Counted from the first letter of the stretch, positions 9,287-18,950 are shown. The stretch: DNA of 64,000 bases from Paraglaciecola sp. MB-3u-78 (GCF_002835935.1 NZ_PJCF01000008.1:1-64000); one strand, 5' to 3'. Numbers and translations are program-made. Notes: generated by a model not told the origin, from the letters alone.

Positions 9287-9664
9287 GTGTCTCACCTGTT
9301 CTTATAAATTTTGATATTGGTGACATTGCTGTCACAAATTCTGCTACAAACATTCTTGTGTTGATTGATGATTTCGTACAGAGCTCGCTATTATTTAACA
9401 AATAATAGGCAACAACATCAAGAATAATTTTTTCCAATTGTGGAAATTTATAGTAATAATTTATATTTTAATGGATTATCTAGGTATCCGAATAAAATAT
9501 TCAAAACGATAGAGTTAACTTAGGAGGATCAGGGTTATATTCGTTTTTCAAATCAAAAAATTAGGTATAAAATCACATATTATTGCATCATAAACATGTG
9601 CAGAATAATTATTCCATATTTTCTACAAAGTAATAATTATTTATTCTATAAGGTAAGAATTGTC
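9287..9664. promoter_or_regulatory. Divergent GH3 / AmiD-PBP4B promoter region
   Basis: This AT-rich spacer between two divergent muropeptide genes must contain both promoters. It holds the palindrome at 9320-9335. An in-frame extension of the rightward gene back to 9596 exists but lacks a signal-peptide look and is not used. Confidence 0.55.
9320..9335. promoter_or_regulatory. Palindrome GTGACA-N4-TGTCAC, candidate operator
   Basis: GTGACATTGCTGTCAC is a perfect 6-4-6 inverted repeat placed 34 bp upstream of the GH3 start on the minus strand. It resembles sites of Crp/Fnr-type regulators in using TGACA/TGTCA half-sites. The regulator is unknown. Confidence 0.4.
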
Positions 9665-12157
9665 ATGCAGCACTGTGTTAAATATCAATTAAAATGGCGC
9701 ACAATTTTGGCATCATCACGGCGAATAGGGTTTATTAGCCTACTGACAATATTCGTTGTTAGCTGCACGGCATTGCCCTTGTCGCATATGCAGTCTAAAA
9801 ACTATAGCCAACGGATCAAGTTTTTGGTGATGCATTATACCGCTATTGATTATCAAAAATCAGTGACGGCTTTAGTTGATGAAGGTGGCTTGAGTTCACA
9901 TTACCTGATACCAGAGCGGAATGACCCTAGTTATCAAGACAGTCAGTTAAAAGTGATTCAGTTAGTCGATGAGTCTAGCCGCGCGTGGCACGCGGGTGAA
10001 AGTTACTGGCAAGGTAGAGAGGACTTAAATGATCAATCTATAGGTATCGAAATAGTCAATGTGCCTGTCTGTATGCGTGACAATACTGCAGTCGATCTAA
10101 AAAAACGAGAAAATGATCCGAGTCGCCTCTGTATTTTTCCTGATTATGACCCCAAACAAATAGAATTGTTGATCACATTATCCAAAGACATTTTAGCGCG
10201 AAATCCTGATATATCGCCTACGGCAGTAATAGGCCACTCCGATATCGCCCCCACTCGTAAGAATGATCCAGGCCCACGATTCCCTTGGTATCAACTCTAT
10301 CAAGAAGGTATTGGGGCTTGGTATGATAATGATACCCTAGGAACATACTGGGAAATGTTTAACGCCTACCCACCCAGTATTAGTTTGATGCAACATGCAT
10401 TAGGTATTTATGGTTACGGTATTGTCGAAACAGGCATTGCCGACAGTGCGACCCTTGATACTTTATCCGCTTTTCAAATGCATTTTTTGCCCTGGTCGGT
10501 GAATGGCAAACTCGACAGTCAAACCGCTGGGGTTTTGTTTGCGTTAATCGACAAATATTTTCCGCAACATATTGATGCTTTATTAACGCGCTACGAAGAA
10601 GAAAAACAACCCGTACCGCAAACCACTAACTTAGGGTATTACCAAGTCAATGAGGTGTATCCCAATACAGACCGCAGTACTCGCGAATGGGTTAATGATC
10701 GTAACATTTTCAAAAGCTACGCCAATGAAGGCGAGATCATTGTCGATAATCTTGATGCCCAAAGTGCTGACATTTATGTCAATGGAGAAAAGCTCAATAT
10801 AGACAATACCCTGCAGCCTTATCAGCGTTACAGCTACTCTTTAGCACGGCGCACTAAAAATGGTGAAAATACCTTACGGGTTGAAAATGTATTACCCGAA
10901 GGCAATACTATTCGGGTCATGATCCCCTTCCCTACTTTAAAAATCGAAGAGGCGGCAAAGAGTCAAAAGTTTGCGAAAGTGGATAAACTTATAAACAGTG
11001 ATATCGATGCAGGTTTCCCCGGTGCAGTATTGCTGGTATTGAAAGACGGAAAAGTCATTAAACGCAGCGCATACGGTTATGCTCGCAAATTTGCCGACGG
11101 CGGTCAGGCACTGCAACATCCGATTAAAATGCAAACCACACAGCTATTTGATCTAGCATCAAATACCAAGATGTTTGCCACCAATTTTGCACTAATGAAA
11201 CTGGTGTCTGAAGTAAAGATTGATGTCACTCGACCTATTAATGACTACTTGCCAGAATATCAAGGACAGGGCCGAGAAGGTAGGCTGGTTCGCGACCTAC
11301 TGACACACACCGCAGGTTATTCTCCCCAAGTGCGTTTTTTCACTAAAGACAATGAATTAGGCCCACAGTTTTTTTCTCAAAATAAAAAGCAGACTGAACA
11401 TTTACTTTTATCCCGGGTGCCTTTTGAAATAGGGCGAAAAACCAAAGCCATCTACAGCGACACCGATTATATGTTGCTCAGTTTACTGATTGAGCGCGTG
11501 ACACATGAACCCTTAGATTTATATGTGGAACAACAGATTTATCATCCTCTTGGGCTAAGTAACACCTTGTTTAATCCATTGCAAAAAGGCTTTACCAAAA
11601 GTCAGTTTGCAGCCACAGAAATAATGGGTAACACCCGCGGTGGCACAGTAGACTTTGAGAATGTGCGTACTTATGTATTACAAGGTGAAGTCCATGATGA
11701 AAAAGCCTTTCATTCTTTTGGTGGCGTAACCGGCCATGCAGGATTGTTTTCCACAGTTAATGATTTAGCCGTATTAAGCCAAACCCTTTTAAATGGTGGC
11801 GGGTACGCTAAAACCAAAGTTTTTGAACCCGCTGTACTCGATGAATTTGTTAAACCGGAAGAAGGAAACGGTAGTTTTGGTTTAGGTTGGCGCCGCGCGG
11901 GTCATGGTGAACGTAAGTGGCACTTTGGTCCTTATGCCAGCCCTTATGCTTATGGTCATACTGGCTGGACGGGTACGGTTACCGTTATCGATCCTGAATA
12001 TGACCTAGCCATTATATTACTCACCAATGCTCGCCATAGTGAGATTGTGGAACAAGAAGACGACAAAGGTCCAGAATTTAGAGGCAAACTGTTTGAAACC
12101 GGTAAGTACGGCAGTATTATTAGTTTGGTATACGAAGCCGTTTTAGATAATCAATAG
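9665..12157 (+). CDS. AmiD-type amidase fused to PBP4B-type serine hydrolase, lipoprotein
   Basis: The ATG at 9665 is chosen because it follows AAGGTAAG and opens a lipoprotein signal ending in FVVSC. The 830-residue product has three parts. The first is a zinc Amidase_2 domain (about residues 40-200) with the His of VMHYTA and the ligand block GHSDIAPTRKNDPG. The second is a PG_binding_1 repeat (about 230-305). These two match the E. coli outer-membrane amidase AmiD, which cuts MurNAc-L-Ala in anhydro-muropeptides. The third is a beta-lactamase-fold domain (about 430-820) with SNTK, the Tyr of YSDTDY and the HTG triad, resembling PBP4B/YfeW, the gene that follows murQP in E. coli. The fusion puts amidase and D,D-peptidase/esterase activities on one lipoprotein. 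It begins a rightward operon (11-bp gap to the next gene). Confidence 0.85.
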   Translation: MQHCVKYQLKWRTILASSRRIGFISLLTIFVVSCTALPLSHMQSKNYSQRIKFLVMHYTAIDYQKSVTALVDEGGLSSHYLIPERNDPSYQDSQLKVIQLVDESSRAWHAGESYWQGREDLNDQSIGIEIVNVPVCMRDNTAVDLKKRENDPSRLCIFPDYDPKQIELLITLSKDILARNPDISPTAVIGHSDIAPTRKNDPGPRFPWYQLYQEGIGAWYDNDTLGTYWEMFNAYPPSISLMQHALGIYGYGIVETGIADSATLDTLSAFQMHFLPWSVNGKLDSQTAGVLFALIDKYFPQHIDALLTRYEEEKQPVPQTTNLGYYQVNEVYPNTDRSTREWVNDRNIFKSYANEGEIIVDNLDAQSADIYVNGEKLNIDNTLQPYQRYSYSLARRTKNGENTLRVENVLPEGNTIRVMIPFPTLKIEEAAKSQKFAKVDKLINSDIDAGFPGAVLLVLKDGKVIKRSAYGYARKFADGGQALQHPIKMQTTQLFDLASNTKMFATNFALMKLVSEVKIDVTRPINDYLPEYQGQGREGRLVRDLLTHTAGYSPQVRFFTKDNELGPQFFSQNKKQTEHLLLSRVPFEIGRKTKAIYSDTDYMLLSLLIERVTHEPLDLYVEQQIYHPLGLSNTLFNPLQKGFTKSQFAATEIMGNTRGGTVDFENVRTYVLQGEVHDEKAFHSFGGVTGHAGLFSTVNDLAVLSQTLLNGGGYAKTKVFEPAVLDEFVKPEEGNGSFGLGWRRAGHGERKWHFGPYASPYAYGHTGWTGTVTVIDPEYDLAIILLTNARHSEIVEQEDDKGPEFRGKLFETGKYGSIISLVYEAVLDNQ

Positions 12158-12167
12158 GAGCCCGTGA

Positions 12168-13397
12168 ATGCCAAGTTTATCACCCAAGTTTTTGGTCTGT
12201 TGCCTACTGGTGAGTGGGTTAAACGTGTTCAATCATGCTGAGTCTGCCACTTTGAACGAGAAAAAAATCCAACAGATCATGCAACGTTTACAAATTCCAG
12301 GTGCTGCCATTGGCATAGTCAAAAACGGTAAAGTCATCGCGGCACGTGGCTTTGGAGTAAAAACCATTGGTAATAAAGCACCTATAGATACGAATAGCAT
12401 TTTTAAGATAGCCTCAAATACTAAGGCTTTTACTGCAGCGGCTTTAGCCTTGTTAGTGGATGACGGTAAGATATCCTGGGAGGGTAAAGTACAAAGCTAC
12501 TTAGCTGATTTTAAACTGTATGATCCTTGGGTCAGTGAGCAATTCAACCTAATTGATTTGCTCACTCATCGCAGTGGTTTGGGTTTAGGCGCAGGCGACT
12601 TAATGTTGTGGCCTGAGCCTTCTAGTTTCAGTCGCCAAGAAGTGTTACAAAATTTACGCCACCTAAAACCCACTGGGGAATTTCGAGCTGACTATGCCTA
12701 CGATAATTTACTGTATATTGTTGCCAGTGAAATTATTCCTGCGGTGACAGGTAACAGTTGGGAAACATTTGTTGAACAACGGATTATGCAACCCTTAGGT
12801 ATGACACATTGCTTTGCGGGCAAAGTTAGTGCCCAAAGACAAGCAGATATAGTCACACCTCACGGTATTGTTGATGGCAAACTACACACTATCATACGTC
12901 CTATCGACCCTGACAAACCAAGTGTGTCAGGGCCTGCGGGTGGCGTACAATGCAGCCTGAACGACATGCTGACTTGGGTGAAAGTGCAGCTTAATCAAGG
13001 AAAAACAGCCGAAGGTAAGCCTCTATTTTCTCAAGCGCAGCACAACATGATGTGGACACCACACACTATTATGCCAGTGTCTTGGCGCAGTAAACATTTC
13101 GACAATACCCATCTTAGCGCTTACGGATTAGGGTGGCGTATTAATGATATGGATGGGTATTTACAAGTGCACCACACCGGCAGTTTGGCAGGCATGTATT
13201 CTTTTGTGAGTTTATTTCCAGAATTAGACTTAGGTTTTGTGGTACTGACCAATCAGCAGTCGAGCGCCGCCCGTAGTGCTTTGATGTACACCACCATGAA
13301 ACCTTTTTTAGGCGATACCAGCAGCGATTGGCTAAGATACAAACCATTAGTAGCGTGCCAAGTAGTGCGCGATTTTATGCAGATGGTACTGAGCTAA
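12168..13397 (+). CDS. Serine hydrolase (class C beta-lactamase family), C-terminus lost
   Basis: An exported protein with a signal peptide (residues 1-27, VCCLLVSGLNVFNHAES) and a beta-lactamase/D,D-peptidase fold. The nucleophile lies in IASNTKAFT (near residue 83), the Tyr in DYAYDN (near 177) and the third motif is HHTGS (near 328). The catalytic domain is complete up to FVVLTNQQ. Relatives usually go on for another 100 or so residues (a DUF3471-type domain). Here the protein ends in a meaningless tail after GDTSSDWL because a deletion joins it to the next gene in another frame. RBS GGAG precedes the ATG. It is likely to act on peptidoglycan peptides. Activity is uncertain because of the missing C-terminus. 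Confidence 0.8.
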   Translation: MPSLSPKFLVCCLLVSGLNVFNHAESATLNEKKIQQIMQRLQIPGAAIGIVKNGKVIAARGFGVKTIGNKAPIDTNSIFKIASNTKAFTAAALALLVDDGKISWEGKVQSYLADFKLYDPWVSEQFNLIDLLTHRSGLGLGAGDLMLWPEPSSFSRQEVLQNLRHLKPTGEFRADYAYDNLLYIVASEIIPAVTGNSWETFVEQRIMQPLGMTHCFAGKVSAQRQADIVTPHGIVDGKLHTIIRPIDPDKPSVSGPAGGVQCSLNDMLTWVKVQLNQGKTAEGKPLFSQAQHNMMWTPHTIMPVSWRSKHFDNTHLSAYGLGWRINDMDGYLQVHHTGSLAGMYSFVSLFPELDLGFVVLTNQQSSAARSALMYTTMKPFLGDTSSDWLRYKPLVACQVVRDFMQMVLS

Positions 13398-14464
13398 CGC
13401 CACAACATTTTAAACGCTATAGCGACAACCTTAATATCCAAGGGGTAAAGGAGCAGAACCTAGTTAAGTTTGGTTTAGTCACCCGACGCTCTTCACTGCG
13501 CACCTTTCCTACCTTAGATAGGGTATTTAACAAATCTATGGATCTAGATTTAGACCGTTTTCAAGAATCGGGCGTATTTCCAAGTGAAGCGGTGGCCATC
13601 TTACATAGCAGTAAAGACGGCAAATGGTTGTTGGTTCAAAACTATCATTATTTGGCATGGGTACAGCAAGAAGACATTGCCATAGGCAGTAAGCAGCAAA
13701 TTCAAACCTATTTAGATCATCAAGATTTTTTGTTAGTCACTGGGGCGAAAGTACTCACCAGTTATGTGCCTAATGAGCCTGAAATTTCTCAGGTACAGTT
13801 AGATATGGGCGTTAAACTGCCGTTGTTGAGCAACGATGAACAGCATGGCGAACTATACGGTCAAAGTACTTCTGGAAACTATGAAGTGAAACTCCCCGTT
13901 CGCAACCTAGATGGTAGCCTTAGTATCAAAACGGCCTTAATTGGTCGAACCCAAGATGTACACCAAGGTTATCTAGAATACACAGCCCAAAACGTGATTG
14001 CACAAGGGTTTAAATTTTTAGGGGAGCGTTATGGTTGGGGTCATGATTACAATGGTCGCGATTGCACAGGATTTGTAGGGGAAATTTACAAAACCTTTGG
14101 CATACTGATGCCACGAAATTCAGGGCAACAAGGTAATGGTGAATATGGCACTAACTTTCGTTTTGATAAAAATAGCGATATCGCCAGCAAATTAACTGTC
14201 ATTAAAAACCTGCAAATAGGCGATCTTATTTATATTCCTGGTCACGTTATGGTGTACTTAGGTAAAAAAAACGGTCAACCGATTGTGATCCATGACGTTA
14301 AAGGACTCGCCTACTGGACTCCTGACGGTGAATATTACCAAGGCGTATTAAATGCGGTTTCAGTCACACCTTTAATCAAGTTACATTTAAACGAAACTAC
14401 TACTTACGTAGATAAAATTTACAATATTAAGCGCCTCACTCTACACAACGTTGAAGGAAATTAA
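13328..14464 (+). pseudogene. NlpC/P60 endopeptidase with SH3 domains, 5' truncated
   Basis: The frame contains bacterial SH3-type modules (FYADGTELTPQHF, then VKFGLVTRRSSLRTFPTLDR) and a C-terminal NlpC/P60 domain with the catalytic Cys of GRDCTGFVGE and the His residues of GHVMVYLG and IHDV. Such YkfC-like enzymes cut gamma-D-Glu-diaminopimelate bonds in muropeptides and supply L-Ala-D-Glu, the substrate of the epimerase encoded 6 bp downstream. The frame can start only at a TTG (13328) inside the preceding serine hydrolase gene. The first recognisable residues are about 90-100 residues into the family, so the signal peptide and first module are missing. The catalytic domain looks intact but would lack an export signal. 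Confidence 0.78.
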
Positions 14465-14470
14465 ACAGCA

Positions 14471-15574
14471 ATGAAAATCACCGCTATCCGATTTGCCAAG
14501 TTAGAGGTGCCGTTAATTACCCCTTTTAAAACGGCCATGCGTACTGTGCAAAACATTACTGATCTTGTGGTGCTAGTTGAAACAGACAAGGGTGTACTGG
14601 GTTATGGTGCCGCACCTTCTACGCCTATTATCACTGGGGATACCCATGGCTCGATATGTTATGCCATTAATCACGTCATTGGCCCCCATATCATAGGTAT
14701 GGACATTGAGGATTTAAATAGTATTTGTCATAAAATTCAACATGCTATTGTGGCTAACAGCAGCGCAAAAGCGGCCCTTGAAATTGCTATTTACGACCTA
14801 TGGGCTAAGCGTTTTGATGCACCACTCTATAAAATGTTGGGAGGCGGTAAGCCGCTATTAAGTACTGACGTAACGATCAGTGTTGATCACATCGATAAGA
14901 TGTTAGCGGACACTCACCTTGCTATTAGTCAGGGCTTTGACATCCTTAAAATCAAAATCGGTACTGACATCGAAAATGACATCGAGCGAGTGCATTCGAT
15001 TTATCAAGATGTGGCTAAGCGCGCCACACTTAGGTTAGATGTCAATCAAGGCTGGACGGCGAAACAAACCGTTTATGCCATGCAAAAACTAGAAAGTATT
15101 GGTGTTGAACTTGAGCTGATTGAGCAACCGGTTAAAAGTCATGATATTGATGGCCTACGTTACATCAGTGAACGTATTACCACTCCCGTTATGGCCGATG
15201 AAAGCGCATTTTCACCACAACAAGTTGTAGACCTAATCCGCACCGGTGCTGCTGACATTATCAATATCAAATTAATGAAATGTGCAGGTCTCAGTCAAGC
15301 GATTAAAATTGCCGACTTAGCCGAATTACATGACATTCCTTGCATGATAGGCTGCATGCTCGAAGGCAGTATTGGTGTGGCTGCTGCAGCGCATTTAGCC
15401 GCAGCAAAAGCTTCTAGCATTTCTTTAATAGACTTGGATGGCCCTATATTGGGACAATATGATCCTGTTATTGGGGGCGTAAACTTTAACTTATCTAAGA
15501 TTCAATTGGGTCAAGGCGCAGGTCTTGGTATTGAGAGTATTAACGATTTACAGGAGCTAACTTGGCCATTTTAA
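14471..15574 (+). CDS. L-Ala-D/L-Glu epimerase (enolase superfamily)
   Basis: A 367-residue muconate-lactonizing-type enolase-superfamily enzyme that epimerizes L-Ala-D-Glu to L-Ala-L-Glu, letting murein dipeptides enter general metabolism. The capping domain comes first. The barrel carries the KxK pair of LKIKIG (near 161), metal ligands in RLDVNQGW, ELIEQPV and MADES, and the second catalytic lysine in INIKLMKCAG. The GxMLEGS block near 295 fits the dipeptide epimerases (YcjG/YkfB). It directly follows the NlpC/P60 gene, the usual partner, and overlaps the next gene by 13 bases, which implies translational coupling. Confidence 0.9.
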   Translation: MKITAIRFAKLEVPLITPFKTAMRTVQNITDLVVLVETDKGVLGYGAAPSTPIITGDTHGSICYAINHVIGPHIIGMDIEDLNSICHKIQHAIVANSSAKAALEIAIYDLWAKRFDAPLYKMLGGGKPLLSTDVTISVDHIDKMLADTHLAISQGFDILKIKIGTDIENDIERVHSIYQDVAKRATLRLDVNQGWTAKQTVYAMQKLESIGVELELIEQPVKSHDIDGLRYISERITTPVMADESAFSPQQVVDLIRTGAADIINIKLMKCAGLSQAIKIADLAELHDIPCMIGCMLEGSIGVAAAAHLAAAKASSISLIDLDGPILGQYDPVIGGVNFNLSKIQLGQGAGLGIESINDLQELTWPF

Positions 15575-16338
15575 ATTCACGTCACAACATAACGGGCACA
15601 CTTATTTTATTAACGAGTTTACTCAGTGCTTGTGCAGCAAAGGCTGAGCATGTTCAGCCTTTGCTGCAAAGTCTCGACACTGAACAACTGGTGGTTGTAG
15701 TTTCAGATGATTGGGATGCCACCACTGCAAAGTTACAAAAATTTGAGTGGCACAATGAACAGTGGCACATAGTAGACCAAGCTTTCCCCGTCAATTTAGG
15801 CCGTACAGGACTCGCATGGGGCTTAGGATTACACCCCACTCAAACAGGGTATTACAAGGTAGAAGGCGATGGTAAAGCCACAGCTGGTATATTTAATCTA
15901 AGTTCCACCTTTGGCTATTTACCCGAAGCCAAAACTGATATGCCCTATCAACCCATGTCGGCTAATCACTACTGTATGGACGTCAACGGTTCGCCCCTTT
16001 ACAACCAAATTGTTGATGCAAGCATAGTGGGTAAAAGTGCCGTAAAAGGTTCAACAGAACCCATGCGTCGCGATATTCACAATGGCGGTCAGACAATTTA
16101 TAAAAAAGGCATAGTGCTCGATCACAATCCAGATAATATTAGCGAAAAAGGCAGTTGTATTTTCTTGCATTTATGGTTTGGCCCAGAGGTTCCCACAGCA
16201 GGCTGCACCTCTATGGAAGAACCTAAAATGGATGCACTGTTAGCATGGTTGAACCCAGCAAAACATCCACGTTATTTGGCGTTGCCAAATGATGAGTATC
16301 AGAAAAAACAGCAACAATGGGGCTTACCGGCTCTTTAA
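15562..16338 (+). CDS. L,D-transpeptidase-fold (YkuD-like) lipoprotein
   Basis: The start is a TTG at 15562 inside the end of the epimerase gene, supported by AGGAG seven bases upstream. The N-terminus is a lipoprotein signal ending LLTSLLSAC. The remaining 235 residues resemble the L,D-transpeptidase catalytic family, with the signature HLWFGPEVPTAGCTSM holding the conserved His and the nucleophilic Cys near residue 214. Length and spacing are nearer to periplasmic YkuD-type carboxypeptidases or transpeptidases than to multi-domain cross-linking enzymes. Its place at the end of the muropeptide operon suggests that it trims or exchanges D-amino acids on the peptide stems. The exact reaction is inferred. 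Confidence 0.75.
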   Translation: MAILNSRHNITGTLILLTSLLSACAAKAEHVQPLLQSLDTEQLVVVVSDDWDATTAKLQKFEWHNEQWHIVDQAFPVNLGRTGLAWGLGLHPTQTGYYKVEGDGKATAGIFNLSSTFGYLPEAKTDMPYQPMSANHYCMDVNGSPLYNQIVDASIVGKSAVKGSTEPMRRDIHNGGQTIYKKGIVLDHNPDNISEKGSCIFLHLWFGPEVPTAGCTSMEEPKMDALLAWLNPAKHPRYLALPNDEYQKKQQQWGLPAL

Positions 16339-16522
16339 TAAGAACGTATTCAAGAGTTCAGCGGGGTATTTGACTCCTCGCCTATTCAGCCATGCCAGCA
16401 TGCTGTTTTTAACCTTAATAGGATCATCGACTTTTTTTAAAATAGAATACGGTAAAAATTTTTAACTTTTGATGATTTTGCACTAGGCTTGAAGGTACTC
16501 AACGACATGGAATGCACCGAAT

Positions 16523-17419
16523 ATGGCCTCGCCTATACATATCTCTGGTTTATTGATTATTGTATTATTGTCTAAGACTTCAGCCTTTAGTTTTGCCAAT
16601 GAGCTCAGTCCATCTCAAACTAAAAATGCAACCTTGCCCCAACAACTAGCCAGTTTGTACCAAGATGACATAGTGGTACAAGATTATTGGATCAGTGAAA
16701 AACTGGATGGTATTCGTGCCCGTTGGGATGGCTTAGCATTGATTACCCGAAATGCTAATATTATTTATGCGCCAGCTTGGTTTGTGAAAAATTTCCCACC
16801 GCAGACCTTGGATGGCGAATTATGGTTGGCTCGCAACAGCTTTGAGAAAACAGCTTCTATTGTGCTACGGAAAACTCCGACTGTAGATTGGAAAAACATC
16901 AAATTTATGCTGTTTGATTTACCTGAACATACAGGTACTTTTAGTCAGCGTTTGACTGCTATGCAGCTTTTAATAGATACAGTTGCCAGCCCTTATTTGC
17001 AGGTGATCCCTCAATTCAAGCTGACGGATCAAGATCAGTTGATGCTCAAGTTAGACGAATTAGTCGCACAAGGTGCAGAAGGCCTGATGTTGAATCATCA
17101 TGGTGGTTACTATCAGGATGGCAGAAGCACCAATTTGCTTAAGTTAAAAAAACATCAGGATGCTGAAGCCAGAGTGATTGCGCATCTTCCCGGCAAAGGT
17201 AAATACCAAAACATGCTGGGTTCATTGTTGGTCGAACTGGACAGTGGTTTACAATTTAAGATCGGCACGGGATTTTCTGACATACAGCGCCAGAACCCAC
17301 CATCAATAGGCACAATAATAACCTTTAAATATTACGGCCTTACAGCGAGAGAAATTCCACGCTTTGCAAGTTTTTTGAGAGTTAAACCTACTGCGGAACA
17401 TAAACAAAGTAATAAATGA
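16523..17419 (+). CDS. ATP-dependent DNA ligase LigE, exported
   Basis: A minimal ATP-dependent DNA ligase of 298 residues with an N-terminal signal peptide (ISGLLIIVLLSKTSAFSFA), as is typical of the periplasmic Lig E group of gammaproteobacteria. Motif I, with the adenylated lysine, is EKLDGIRARWDG near residue 59. Motif IV is EGLMLNHH and motif V LLKLKKHQDAEA. A C-terminal OB-fold follows, and no zinc or BRCT domain is present. It may seal nicks in DNA during uptake in the periplasm. It is separated from the muropeptide operon by 184 bp, and no good RBS is visible before the ATG. Confidence 0.88.
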   Translation: MASPIHISGLLIIVLLSKTSAFSFANELSPSQTKNATLPQQLASLYQDDIVVQDYWISEKLDGIRARWDGLALITRNANIIYAPAWFVKNFPPQTLDGELWLARNSFEKTASIVLRKTPTVDWKNIKFMLFDLPEHTGTFSQRLTAMQLLIDTVASPYLQVIPQFKLTDQDQLMLKLDELVAQGAEGLMLNHHGGYYQDGRSTNLLKLKKHQDAEARVIAHLPGKGKYQNMLGSLLVELDSGLQFKIGTGFSDIQRQNPPSIGTIITFKYYGLTAREIPRFASFLRVKPTAEHKQSNK

Positions 17420-18008
17420 TGAATAGATGACTCTAGTAAATAATGTGGTTCAGAAAAATCACCGATGTAGCATCTACGGTTCACCTTTCTTTATAAAGTT
17501 ATGCGCAACTTTTTTAGTGATAAGACGTAAATGAATAAACTTACCTTAATGCTAAAAATGGACACGAAAGTATTTACAGATAAGACATCCTAACCAAGCA
17601 GTGATTGGTGATAACTAATATGTTTTAAACAAGTGAATATGACGGTCTTTATGCGGCATAGCCGGGGCTTAAGTAGTAGATGACGTTGATGTTGTATATG
17701 GCTCAAGGCAAACATATTCCAAAAGCAAGGTTAACTGTGCGTAAGGATGCTGTCACATCTTTAGAGTAAATCATTATTGATATGGAAGACGTAATAGTGT
17801 CTTCAATCTCAAAAGTACCAACGGTCATACGTAGTCATTCGCCATTCTAAATAAATGAAAGCTTGAGGACAGGTTATACCGCGAAAAAGGCCATTGAAAT
17901 GGCTAAATTTGTTTCATGAACCAGCCCATATAAAGCCTGTTACGCATTGCTTAGATAAGGGGTGGCGTCTATTCTTCCTATACTCGAGACTGAACTTGGA
18001 TTTATACT
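17420..18008. other. 589-bp stretch without a supported gene
   Basis: Only short, stop-riddled frames occur. I see no recognisable remnant, structured RNA or repeat. One frame (17894-18271) overlaps the membrane-protein gene that follows and shows no protein-like features. Confidence 0.5.
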
Positions 18009-18512
18009 ATGACTATGAGTACTTTCCTGGCTTTCCTTGGCTTGTTTATGGCGGTCTTGGAGTTGTATTTTCCAAATATGTCAGTGGGTCTAGAGCGGCT
18101 TATTGGGCGGTTTCAGGAAAAACTGGTGGTGATGGCCATGAACCTCAAAAACGCTCCGGATGCAGTTCACTCATGGGTGATGGGATCTCGCGTCGGACGC
18201 TTCTATTCCAAACATTGGAAAGTGATACTAGTGCTCGGGATCTTACCATTTGGCATTTCCTTACTATTTAATGCGGGCGAAGATTTAGAAAATTTATTAC
18301 TTGTTTTAGGACTTCTACCCATTTTACTCATGATCGCTTACGACCGTCTTTTGGGTTACTTCTATATTCTCACTTGGGTTTTAAGGGCACCTATCTTCGT
18401 TTTTGATAAGGTGTTTAGGTTCCTCAATTTTATCGGCAGAGGTAAAGCGCTTAGCGGCATCGGACTGTTAATGGCATTCTGGGGGTTGGCCCAACCCTTA
18501 CTAATCCCGTAG
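18009..18512 (+). CDS. Small integral membrane protein, unknown function
   Basis: A 167-residue protein with four probable membrane segments: residues 4-20 (FLAFLGLFMAVLELYF), 70-85, 92-108 (LLLVLGLLPILLMIAYD) and about 148-165. A basic amphipathic stretch lies between the first two. There is no signal peptide and no recognised domain. It stands alone between two non-coding gaps. The frame is preferred to the overlapping one because of its regular hydrophobic pattern. Confidence 0.55.
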   Translation: MTMSTFLAFLGLFMAVLELYFPNMSVGLERLIGRFQEKLVVMAMNLKNAPDAVHSWVMGSRVGRFYSKHWKVILVLGILPFGISLLFNAGEDLENLLLVLGLLPILLMIAYDRLLGYFYILTWVLRAPIFVFDKVFRFLNFIGRGKALSGIGLLMAFWGLAQPLLIP

Positions 18513-18950
18513 TAACTGACTGAAGATTCAGGTTGAGAATGCCGCTCATTACGACTCTGCATGCAAACACTGTTTCTTGTTCGAAGTAGATTTTACGGAC
18601 CTGCTTCAAGTGATATTTAAGTTCGGACTGAACGTCAAAAGCGGTATACAGAGAAACAAAATAATCGAACGATTAAGGCAGGAGACTATTTTGATTGTGA
18701 TTTTCTCTGCGCGCGGCACCCAGCGATCTCACCTTCCTCTGTGGTGCAAAAAACCTTTAATATTTAGATTTTCAATATTAAATATTTATTACCCTCGAGA
18801 ACATCGGATGCCCTCTGTAGTTCAAAACGTTTATTTTTAGTCATGCGGTTATTATAAAATCGACGAGTTTGCCACTATCGATTTTGGATAACCTCTAAGT
18901 CGCGATATAATAATAAATTGACGAGTCATTAAAATAGAAAGAGATGTATT
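18513..18950. other. 438-bp stretch without a supported gene
   Basis: An 87-codon frame from TTG 18577 exists but has no RBS, no domain and an odd composition, so I do not call it. The right end must hold the promoter of the M20 peptidase gene. Nothing else is recognisable. Confidence 0.5.

Noticed and set aside
17894-18271. 125-codon plus-strand frame
   Set aside because: Overlaps the membrane-protein gene at 18009-18512 in another frame and lacks protein-like features.
18577-18840. 87-codon frame from TTG
   Set aside because: No RBS, no domain, unusual composition; probably chance.
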